The position numbers were made by a program, and so were the translations under genes. The notes under the pieces were generated by a model. The model was not told the origin of the DNA and made no database searches. It worked only from the letters and a program-made list of their open reading frames with translations. Below, one piece after another: positions 1-6,437 of a DNA stretch of 56,326 nt. The DNA comes from DRTC01 sp964521025 (GTDB taxonomy: Bacteria > Cloacimonadota > Cloacimonadia > Cloacimonadales > TCS61), in the NCBI GenBank assembly GCA_964521025.1, contig CAZFPK010000018.1:1-56326 (forward strand). Direction: 5' to 3'. Within the stretch, counting starts at the first letter, position 1. Each line of letters starts with the position of its first letter.

Positions 1-34
1 TCTTACTTATTTTTAAAGGAGTTAGAAGCATAAA

Positions 35-235
35 ATGAAGTGGGAAATGTTAGTCATTTATAATTTGAAAGGACAAAAAGTTCTTGAAAAAAATAATGCA
101 AATTTTAATGCAAATTCCAATTTTGAGTTAGATGTTTCAGATTTTTCTTCAGGAATTTATTTTATGAAATTCCAATCTCAATCCGAAAATTATATCAAAA
201 AAATAATAATAAATATAAAGGAGAAAAAACAATGA
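35..235 (+). pseudogene. Orphan C-terminal sorting-domain fragment
   Basis: This 66-residue ORF matches only the last part of a type IX-style sorting domain. It contains the strand VIYNLKGQKV, a DFSSGIYF turn and a basic KKIIINIK end, the same order seen at the C-termini of the M1 peptidase (IIIYNLKGQKV, ASGIYLYKF) and the protein ending at 34914 in this window. An in-frame TAA at 14-16 separates it from anything upstream. There is an AAAGGAG at 16-22, but the spacing to ATG 35 is long. It lacks a signal peptide and an NPF start, so it is probably the tail of a larger secreted protein whose body is frameshifted or lies outside the window. Its stop overlaps the next start (ATGA). Confidence 0.5.
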
Positions 236-1416
236 GCAAAAGAACAATCGTTACAATACCCGGAGACGGCATAGGAAAAACTGTTTTGAAAGAAGCAATT
301 CGAGTTCTCGATGCAGTCGGATTCGAAGCCGAATATGTGCACGCAGATATCGGTTGGGAATTCTGGTGTAAGGAAGGAAATCCGCTTCCGCAAAGGACTC
401 TGGATTTATTGGAAAAGCACAAAATCGGATTATTTGGGGCGATAACTTCCAAACCGAAAACAGAAGCAGCCAAAGAACTCGCTCCCGAATTGCAGGGAAA
501 AGGTTATGTTTATTACAGCCCGATTGTGGGACTGCGTCAACATTTCGACCTTTATATCTGCCAGCGACCGTGTAAATCTTTCAAAGGAAATCCCCTCAAT
601 TTCATCAGGAAAGGAAAAGCGGGAACTGTCGAAGAACCGGAACTCGATGTGGTTATCTTTCGTCAGAATACGGAAGGACTTTATGGCGGAGTGGAATGGA
701 CAAATCCACCGGAACAGGTTTATGATGCTTTGCAAACTCATCCTAAATTTAAAAAATTCGAGTGGTGTTCAAAAGACGAACTTGCAGTTTCAACCAGGAT
801 TTTCACCAGAAAATATACGGAAAAAATTGTGCGAGCCGCATTTGAACACGCCAAAAAATTCGGTTATAAATCCGTAACAGTTTGTGAGAAACCGAATGTG
901 ATCCGCGAAACATCGGGAATGATGCTGAATATGGGCAGAGAAGTAGCAGCAGAATATCCGGGGATAGAACTCTGGAATACGAATATCGATGCGCAAATGA
1001 TGTGGTTAACTAAAAATCCGGAAGATTACGGAATCATAGTTGCCGGAAATATGTTCGGTGATATTGTTTCCGATGGATTTGCCGGTTTGGTCGGCGGACT
1101 TGGATTTGCCAATAGTGCTAATATCGGAGAAGAAGTCGCGATTTTTGAGCCCACACACGGTTCTGCTCCTAAATATGAAAATTTCGAACCTTCCATCGTC
1201 AATCCGATTGCGATGATCCTTTCTTCCTGTATGATGTTGGAACATCTTGGAGAAATCGAGAAAGCAAAGAAAATCAGAAATGCAATTGCAAAAGTCGTTG
1301 AAGAAGGAAAGTTCAGAGCATACGATATGCTGAAACTTCGGGGAAGCCAGGAAGTCCTGCAGCAGGATGCTGCTTCTACTTCTGAAATGACGGATGCGAT
1401 AATTGCGGAATTGTAA
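232..1416 (+). CDS. Isocitrate/isopropylmalate dehydrogenase family protein
   Basis: A 394-residue beta-decarboxylating dehydrogenase oxidising a 2-hydroxyacid with NAD(P)+. It has the N-terminal GDGIG motif, the substrate-binding LRQHFDLY and RP segment, FRQNTEGLYGGVEW, the metal-binding GDIVSD segment and the cofactor loop HGSAPKY. In E. coli isocitrate dehydrogenase the Lys-Tyr of this loop contacts the 2'-phosphate of NADP, so NADP use is plausible here. The length and the absence of the large E. coli-type insert fit the isocitrate/homoisocitrate/isopropylmalate group of about 350-400 residues. The start is set by AAGGAG at 220-225. The neighbouring hydro-lyases make an aconitase-like plus dehydrogenase pair. 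Exact substrate (isocitrate, homoisocitrate or 3-isopropylmalate) cannot be decided from sequence by eye. Confidence 0.88.
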   Translation: MSKRTIVTIPGDGIGKTVLKEAIRVLDAVGFEAEYVHADIGWEFWCKEGNPLPQRTLDLLEKHKIGLFGAITSKPKTEAAKELAPELQGKGYVYYSPIVGLRQHFDLYICQRPCKSFKGNPLNFIRKGKAGTVEEPELDVVIFRQNTEGLYGGVEWTNPPEQVYDALQTHPKFKKFEWCSKDELAVSTRIFTRKYTEKIVRAAFEHAKKFGYKSVTVCEKPNVIRETSGMMLNMGREVAAEYPGIELWNTNIDAQMMWLTKNPEDYGIIVAGNMFGDIVSDGFAGLVGGLGFANSANIGEEVAIFEPTHGSAPKYENFEPSIVNPIAMILSSCMMLEHLGEIEKAKKIRNAIAKVVEEGKFRAYDMLKLRGSQEVLQQDAASTSEMTDAIIAEL

Positions 1417-1422
1417 ATTATA

Positions 1423-1555
1423 TGGAGTAAAATAACCCTGTTATTTTTCTAAAAAGTTTTTTATACAAAACTTTCAGATCGTTATTTTGTTAGATGTTTG
1501 CGTCTTAATATCAAGCGACTTTGTCGCTTTACAATATCACGGATATTGCACTCCA
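1423..1555 (+). repeat. Inverted two-unit hairpin element, copy A1
   Basis: The element is bounded by TGGAGT (1423-1428) and ACTCCA (1550-1555), which are complementary. Inside are four hairpins: AAAATAAC/GTTATTTT with loop CCT (1429-1447), AGATG/CGTCT (1492-1505), AAGCGAC/GTCGCTT with loop TTT (1513-1529) and CAATATC/GATATTG with loop ACG (1532-1548). The first hairpin is roughly the inverse of the last, so the element is two facing copies of one unit. A spacer of about 45 nt in the middle is longer than in A2. The closing CTCC lies 7 nt before the GGAG that serves the HD-domain gene. Confidence 0.75.
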
Positions 1556-1571
1556 AAAAAAGGAGAAAACA

Positions 1572-2117
1572 ATGAATATAAAAGAACTATGGCCAGAACT
1601 CGACTGGATTCAAGATAAAGATTTAAGAGAAAAAACAGCAAAAGTCTGGGAACTGGCTTTGGAAAGAAGCGTTCTTTCAGCAGAAGATTTGAATGTGATT
1701 CAATTCACTCTACTTTGTGGTCCGGATCTGAAAGTAACATTTATGGATCATAAAAGAGCAGTAGTTCATATTGCCCGGGAAAGCGGAATATTGATGACCA
1801 AATTCTTCAAAAACGATTTGCCCGTAAATATGGATATTCTGATTTCCGGAGCAATTCTTGCGGATGTTGGAAAATTATTGGAATATGTTCTTGAGAAAAA
1901 TGGAAAAGCGATTCAGGGAACTTATGGAAAACTGCTGCGTCATCCGTTCAGCGGTGTTGCGATCGCAGAAGAATGTGGAATTCCGGCAGAAGTCTGTCAT
2001 ATCATCGCAACTCACGCCGGTGAAGGCGATATGGTCAAACGAACAACCGAAGCATACATCGTTCATCATGCAGATTTTATGACATATTTGCCGTTTAAGA
2101 ATGGGCTGAAATTATAA
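1572..2117 (+). CDS. HD-domain protein, partly degenerate metal site
   Basis: A 181-residue HD-superfamily protein; family members are metal-dependent phosphohydrolases. Visible ligands are His in FMDHKRAVVHIA, the paired site in GAILADVGK, His in LRHPFSG, His in IIATHAGEGD and Asp in VHHADFM. The usual HD dyad (LLHDIGK) reads Ala-Asp (LADVGK), so one metal ligand is missing and activity may be reduced or altered. The start is ATG 1572 because AAAGGAGA lies 5-10 nt upstream; an earlier in-frame ATG at 1521 sits inside the repeat element. It lies between the dehydrogenase and the hydro-lyases on the same strand, suggesting a regulatory or housekeeping role in that pathway. Its substrate is unknown. 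Confidence 0.75.
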   Translation: MNIKELWPELDWIQDKDLREKTAKVWELALERSVLSAEDLNVIQFTLLCGPDLKVTFMDHKRAVVHIARESGILMTKFFKNDLPVNMDILISGAILADVGKLLEYVLEKNGKAIQGTYGKLLRHPFSGVAIAEECGIPAEVCHIIATHAGEGDMVKRTTEAYIVHHADFMTYLPFKNGLKL

Positions 2118-2517
2118 TTACGAATTTCAAATTACAAAAGACGAATGAAAAAAAGAATTTAGTTGCTGATAAAAGTTTTAATTTCGCGAAGCGCATATAC
2201 TTTCTCTCTAGATTCTTAATTGAAGAAAAAAGGAGTATATTCTTTCAAAGCAAATTCTTCGAAGCGGAACATCTATTGGTGCAAATGTTGAGGAAGCAAT
2301 CGGTGGACAGTCAAAAAAAGATTTTTTTGCGAAACTATCAATTGCTTACAAAGAAACTCGTGAAATCCATTATTGGATCAGGCTTTTATTCGAAGTGAAT
2401 ATCAAAAATAAAACCGAATACGATTCTATCTTACAAGATTGCGAAGAATTATTGAGAATTATCGGCTCAATTCAAAAGTCAAGGAAGTTGAATTTAAATT
2501 CGTAATTCGTAATTGAA
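2116..2517 (+). mobile_element. Inverted-repeat-flanked cassette carrying an S23-type gene
   Basis: AATTACGAATTTCAAATT at 2116-2133 is nearly the reverse complement of AATTTAAATTCGTAATT at 2491-2507, and ATTCGTAATT repeats again at 2505-2514. The two ends bracket the four-helix-bundle pseudogene almost exactly, and the left end overlaps the last bases of the HD gene stop region. This suggests a compact inserted cassette of about 400 bp. No transposase is present and no target duplication is obvious. Confidence 0.4.
2145..2505 (+). pseudogene. Four-helix-bundle (23S intervening-sequence type) protein, frameshifted
   Basis: Three reading-frame pieces join into one recognisable four-helix-bundle protein (TIGR02436 type). 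ATG 2145 leads into frame two with NLVADKSFNFAKRIYFLSRF, then frame one from about 2230 with EYILSKQILRSGTSIGANVE and on to the TAA at 2503. The family hallmark SKQxLRSGTSIGANVEEA is complete. Adding one A to the A7 run at 2148-2154 and one A to the A6 run at 2226-2231 restores a continuous ORF of about 120 codons. The lesion is thus two single-A losses, from decay or from homopolymer sequencing error. The family is known for being encoded in rRNA intervening sequences and in small dispersed loci; its function is unclear. Confidence 0.75.
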
Positions 2518-2535
2518 TATAAAGGAGAAAAAATT

Positions 2536-4344
2536 ATGGGATTAACCTTAATAGAAAAAATCCTGGCAAATCATTCCGAGCAGGGAATCGTAAAACCGGG
2601 AGAAATAATCGACATCGAGATCGATGTGCGAGCCGCGCGTGATTTTGGTGGAGCAAATGTTGTAAAAAATCTCGTCAATAACGGATTGGAAGTCGAAAAT
2701 CCAGCCAAGACATTTTTCACATTCGACTGCAATCCGACCGGTTCGGATCAGAAATATGCAGCCAATCAACAATATTGCCGGATGTTTGCGCGCGAAAACA
2801 ATATCAAAGTTTATGATGTGAATTCAGGAATCGGAACTCATCTGGTTATCGAAAAAGGTCTGGCAATTCCGGGTGGAACGATCGTTTCAACAGATTCTCA
2901 CGCCAATATTTTAGGAGCAATTGGAGCGTTTGGTCAGGGAATGGGAGATCGCGATATTGCTGCTGCCTGGGCAAATGGAAAAAGCTGGTTCAAAGTTCCG
3001 AAATCCATGAAAATTACTTTAAAAGGTAAAAGACCGGAAAATATTTATGCCAAAGATATTGTATTAAATCTGCTGTATAAATTCGGTGCGAATAAACTTC
3101 TGGGATATGCAGTAGAAATTTATGGAGAAGAAGTCGAAAAATTTACTCTCGATGAGAGGATCACCATTTCTTCGATGGCAACCGAAATGGGAGCGATCAT
3201 CATTCTTTTCCCACCTTCGGATGAGATAATATCTTATTGTGAAGAGCGTTCCGGCAAGAAGATCGAAAAAATTGCAGCAGACGGTGATGCTGTTTATGCT
3301 GAAGAATTCGAGATGGATTTCAATAAATTCATACCGATGGTTTCCCGTCCCGGACATCCGGATGATTCTGTCGATATAAATGAAGTTATTCAAACCAAGA
3401 TCGATTCTGCCTTTATTGGAAGTTGCACCAACGGACGTTTGGAAGATATGAGAGAAGCAGCAAAAATTCTGAAAAATCGGAAAATTGCTCCGGGTGTTGT
3501 TTTGAAGATCGTTCCTGCCACAGATGAGATCTGGAATAAATGTCTGCATGAAGGTTTCATCGATATTTTTAAAAAAGCAGGAGCGTTAGTTGGAAATGCA
3601 GGTTGTGCCGGTTGTGCAGCCGGACAGATCGGGCAGAATGGTCCCGGAGAAATAACGATCAGCACCGGGAACAGGAATTTTGCCGGAAAACAGGGCAAAG
3701 GAAAAGTCTATCTCGGATCTCCGGCAGAAGTTGCCGCATCCGCAGTTGCAGGATATATAACGACTCCTGACATGATTCCTGAAAATCCGGCAGTATTCAG
3801 AGCAACCGGAGAATTTGAAAAACCGTCAGATTCCACAAAAGAGGAAATTCCGGAAAAGCCGACCGTCATCGAAGGAAAAGTCTGGTTGATCGAAAAGGAC
3901 GATATCGATACGGATATGATCTTCCATAATCGTTATTTGACGATCACAGACATTGCAGAGATGGGTCAATATGCTTTCGATAATTTGAAAGGGTGGGAAG
4001 ATTTCTCCCAAAAAGCCGAAAAAGGAGATATCGTCATTACCAACAAAAATTTCGGAGCAGGAAGTTCCCGTCAGCAGGCTGTCGATTGCTTCAAATCTCT
4101 GGGAGTGCAGTCTATTCTGGCAGAATCATTTGGTGCTATCTATGAACGGAATGCGATCAATGCAGCCTTTCCAATCCTGACATACAAAGATATTTCCAAC
4201 TTGGAATTGAAACAAAGAGATAAGATCAAAGTAGATTTCGAGAAGGGAATTTTAACAAATCTCGAAAATGATAAATCTGTAGAGATTGAGAAATTTTCCA
4301 ATGTGCAGATGGAGATTTATAAGAAGGACGGACTTTTGAAATAA
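2536..4344 (+). CDS. Aconitase-family hydro-lyase 1, large and swivel domains fused
   Basis: A 602-residue [4Fe-4S] hydro-lyase of the aconitase/3-isopropylmalate dehydratase superfamily. The LeuC-like part (residues about 1-420) carries the cluster ligands Cys297 (GSCTNGR), Cys357 and Cys360 (GCAGCAAG). The LeuD-like swivel part (about 445-600) follows through a linker in the same chain. In the active-site loop the usual GSSRE is SSRQQ, and the SDSHT segment reads TDSHAN, so the substrate contacts differ from textbook aconitase. AAAGGAGAAAAA at 2521-2532 sets the start. It probably interconverts a hydroxy-tricarboxylate or alkylmalate pair with the downstream paralogue and the upstream dehydrogenase. 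Homoaconitase, isopropylmalate dehydratase or a relative of dimethylmaleate hydratase are all possible. Confidence 0.82.
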   Translation: MGLTLIEKILANHSEQGIVKPGEIIDIEIDVRAARDFGGANVVKNLVNNGLEVENPAKTFFTFDCNPTGSDQKYAANQQYCRMFARENNIKVYDVNSGIGTHLVIEKGLAIPGGTIVSTDSHANILGAIGAFGQGMGDRDIAAAWANGKSWFKVPKSMKITLKGKRPENIYAKDIVLNLLYKFGANKLLGYAVEIYGEEVEKFTLDERITISSMATEMGAIIILFPPSDEIISYCEERSGKKIEKIAADGDAVYAEEFEMDFNKFIPMVSRPGHPDDSVDINEVIQTKIDSAFIGSCTNGRLEDMREAAKILKNRKIAPGVVLKIVPATDEIWNKCLHEGFIDIFKKAGALVGNAGCAGCAAGQIGQNGPGEITISTGNRNFAGKQGKGKVYLGSPAEVAASAVAGYITTPDMIPENPAVFRATGEFEKPSDSTKEEIPEKPTVIEGKVWLIEKDDIDTDMIFHNRYLTITDIAEMGQYAFDNLKGWEDFSQKAEKGDIVITNKNFGAGSSRQQAVDCFKSLGVQSILAESFGAIYERNAINAAFPILTYKDISNLELKQRDKIKVDFEKGILTNLENDKSVEIEKFSNVQMEIYKKDGLLK

Positions 4345-4345
4345 G

Positions 4346-4441
4346 TTTGGTGTAAAATATCCGTGATATTTTGTTGAGATGCTTGCATCTCACCTGAAGC
4401 GACTTTGTCGCTTTGCAATAACACGGTTATTGCACTCCAAA
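4346..4441 (+). repeat. Inverted two-unit hairpin element, copy A2
   Basis: This is the most compact copy. The arms TTTGGTGT (4346-4353) and ACTCCAAA (4434-4441) pair with one mismatch. The hairpins in order are AAAATATC/GATATTTT (4354-4372), TGAGATGC/GCATCTCA (4375-4392), AAGCGAC/GTCGCTT (4397-4413) and GCAATAAC/GTTATTGC with loop ACG (4415-4433). It starts two bases after the stop of hydro-lyase 1 and ends three bases before the GGAG of hydro-lyase 2. Compared with A1, both bases of several pairs changed together (for example ATAAC/GTTAT against ATATC/GATAT), which supports real base pairing. Confidence 0.78.
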
Positions 4442-4453
4442 GAGGAGAAAAAA

Positions 4454-6250
4454 ATGGGAAAAACATTCGTCGAAAAAATATTAAATGTAAAAAAAGGTGC
4501 GATCGTTTTCCGTAAACCGGATATCGTTCTCACACACGATAACACAGCCAGCATAAAGAATACTTTCAATAAAATGGGAGGAGAAAAGGTTTCCGATCCA
4601 AATCAACTGCTGGTCGTTCTCGATCATAATGCTCCACCTACAAATTCCAAACTGGCAAATCAGTATCAAACGATCCGCGATTTTGTTAAGGAGCAGGGAA
4701 TCAAAAAGTTTCATGATGTGGGAGGTGGGATATGTCATCAAGTCATGAGTTATTATGCCAAACCGGGAAATATCATTGTCGGTTCGGACAGTCATACCTG
4801 CACTGCCGGTGCGTTCAATACACTTGCTGTCGGGATTGATAGAACTGAATCTGCCGGTATCTGGAAAAGAGGAGAAACCTGGTTCCGAGTTCCGGAAACG
4901 ATGAAAATAACACTGGAAGGAAAACTGAAAAAAGGTGTTTATGCCAAAGATATTTCGCTTTGGATCATCGGCATGATCGGTTCTGCGGGAGCAAATTATA
5001 TGAGTATCGAATTTCACGGTGAAGGTGTGAGAACTCTTTCCATTTCCGAGAGAATGACTCTGACTAACCTTGCTTCCGAAATGGGAGCAAAAAACGCGGT
5101 TTTCCCAGCAGATGAAGTTCTGGAAGCATTCCTGATTAAACATTCCGAAGATTCGACGGAGTCGAAACATTCGGAAGTTTGGGCAGATGAAGATGCAGTT
5201 TATGAAAAAGAGATCGAGATTAATCTGGATGAGATTGTCCCGCTGGTTGCTGCTCCGCATCATGTTGATAATGTGAAAGCAGTTTCCGAAGTTCAGGGAA
5301 CGAAACTGAATCAAGGATTGATCGGAACCTGCACGAACGGAAGATTGGAAGATATTCGGATCGCTGCTGAAATACTCGATGGAAAGAAGATCGCTGACGG
5401 TTTCCAACTTCTGGTAATTCCTGCATCCAAAGAAATATATTTGCAGATGATCGAAGAAGGATTGACTTCCAAACTGATAAAAGCAGGTGCAAGCGTTTTA
5501 GCAGTTTCTTGTGGACCGTGCTTGGGAACGGGACAGGGAATTCCGGCTGATAATTTTAGGGTCATTTCTACAGCAAACAGGAATTTCAAAGGAAGAATGG
5601 GAAATAAAGAAGCGAGCATTTACCTTGCTTCTCCTGCTTGTGTTGCCTATTCAGCGATAAAAGGAGAAATAACCGATCCGAGAGGAATAACGGTGAATGA
5701 CGAATTTCCTTATCAAAAAGAACAAAGTGCAACTGTTGAAATTAAAGCAGATGACAATCGTAGAGCAAATAAAGTCTGGAATTATTCAGATGTGGATAAT
5801 TTGAACACAGACCAGATGTTTGCAGGGAATTTGACTTACCAGGTTTTGAGTTCCGATCCAAAAGCAATTATGCCGCATCTTTTCAAAGGATTCGATGATA
5901 ATTTTGCGGAAAATGTGAAAAGCGATGATGTGATCATTGCCGGAGATAATTTTGGCTGCGGAAGTTCGCGCGAACATCCTGCCGTTGGATTAGCTTATGC
6001 AGGAGTGAAAGCGGTTATCGTGAAATCTGTGAATCGCATTTTCTATCGTTCATCTGTTAATCAAGGTTTACCCATCATTGTATTGCCGGAAGTTGTGGAT
6101 TTTTACAATGCTGGAGATAAAGTTGATGTGAGTCTGGAAAAGGGAACGATTAAAGTGAATGACAAGGAATTCAAATTTGCTCCACTTCCAAAAGAATTAA
6201 TGGCGATTTTCCAGGCAAAAGGTTTGGTGAATTGGATTAGAGAGAATTAA
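4454..6250 (+). CDS. Aconitase-family hydro-lyase 2, large and swivel domains fused
   Basis: A 598-residue paralogue of the preceding hydro-lyase with more canonical motifs: SDSHTCTAGA in the large domain, cluster ligands Cys293 (GTCTNGR), Cys353 and Cys356 (SCGPC), and FGCGSSREHP in the swivel domain. It is thus expected to be a [4Fe-4S] aconitase or isopropylmalate-dehydratase type enzyme. ATG 4454 is preceded by AGAGGAG at 4441-4447; the frame stays open upstream through element A2 but has no better signal. Residues about 230-245 contain an acidic Ser/Glu/His-rich insertion (HSEDSTESKHSE) encoded by a palindromic repeat and absent from the paralogue. Two fused hydro-lyases plus one dehydrogenase suggest either two parallel chains or one enzyme for each half reaction. 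The substrate is undetermined. Confidence 0.85.
   Translation: MGKTFVEKILNVKKGAIVFRKPDIVLTHDNTASIKNTFNKMGGEKVSDPNQLLVVLDHNAPPTNSKLANQYQTIRDFVKEQGIKKFHDVGGGICHQVMSYYAKPGNIIVGSDSHTCTAGAFNTLAVGIDRTESAGIWKRGETWFRVPETMKITLEGKLKKGVYAKDISLWIIGMIGSAGANYMSIEFHGEGVRTLSISERMTLTNLASEMGAKNAVFPADEVLEAFLIKHSEDSTESKHSEVWADEDAVYEKEIEINLDEIVPLVAAPHHVDNVKAVSEVQGTKLNQGLIGTCTNGRLEDIRIAAEILDGKKIADGFQLLVIPASKEIYLQMIEEGLTSKLIKAGASVLAVSCGPCLGTGQGIPADNFRVISTANRNFKGRMGNKEASIYLASPACVAYSAIKGEITDPRGITVNDEFPYQKEQSATVEIKADDNRRANKVWNYSDVDNLNTDQMFAGNLTYQVLSSDPKAIMPHLFKGFDDNFAENVKSDDVIIAGDNFGCGSSREHPAVGLAYAGVKAVIVKSVNRIFYRSSVNQGLPIIVLPEVVDFYNAGDKVDVSLEKGTIKVNDKEFKFAPLPKELMAIFQAKGLVNWIREN
5141..5177 (+). repeat. Palindromic repeat inside a coding sequence
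   Basis: TTCGAC-GGA-GTCGAA (5152-5166) is a perfect 6-bp hairpin, itself flanked by TTCCGAA (5143-5149) and TTCGGAA (5170-5176), a second inverted pair. It encodes the HSEDSTESKHSE linker of hydro-lyase 2. The GGAGTCGAA core also occurs in the intergenic repeats near 52669 and 54768. Confidence 0.55.
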
Positions 6251-6264
6251 TTGCTCACGGATTT

Positions 6265-6330
6265 ACCCCGTTAGATAATTTATTTATTTTTCTTTGGATA
6301 ATAACTTAAAAAGGTTTTATCTAACGGGGT
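6265..6330. repeat. Long inverted repeat after hydro-lyase 2
   Basis: ACCCCGTTAGATAA (6265-6278) and TTATCTAACGGGGT (6317-6330) form a perfect 14-bp stem around a 38-nt AT-rich loop, 14 bases after the stop of hydro-lyase 2. There is no T-run directly after the stem, so it is not a standard intrinsic terminator, although it may still stop or stabilise the transcript. Confidence 0.6.
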
Positions 6331-6373
6331 GAACACGGATCAAGCGGATAAGATAAATTTATTGGTTTCAAAA

Positions 6374-6406
6374 AAACTTCACAAATCTCGGAGATTTGGT
6401 AAGTTT
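6374..6406 (+). repeat. REP palindrome copy R1
   Basis: A 33-nt imperfect palindrome AAACTTCACAAATCT-CGG-AGATTTGGTAAGTTT. The inner six bases of each arm pair perfectly and the C.A and G.A mismatches sit at fixed places in all copies. It lies 32 nt before the start of the phosphotransferase gene and is followed by a decayed second copy (GTAAACTTGTAAC). Confidence 0.7.
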
Positions 6407-6437
6407 TGGATTGTAAACTTGTAACAGGAAGTCATTA

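Noticed and set aside
5141..5177. Intrinsic terminator or attenuator in the hydro-lyase gene
   Set aside because: There is no T-run, and the sequence keeps the reading frame with a plausible linker.
4481..5407. 308-codon minus-strand open frame
   Set aside because: It is entirely antisense to hydro-lyase 2, whose iron-sulfur and active-site motifs are intact; composition fits a shadow frame.
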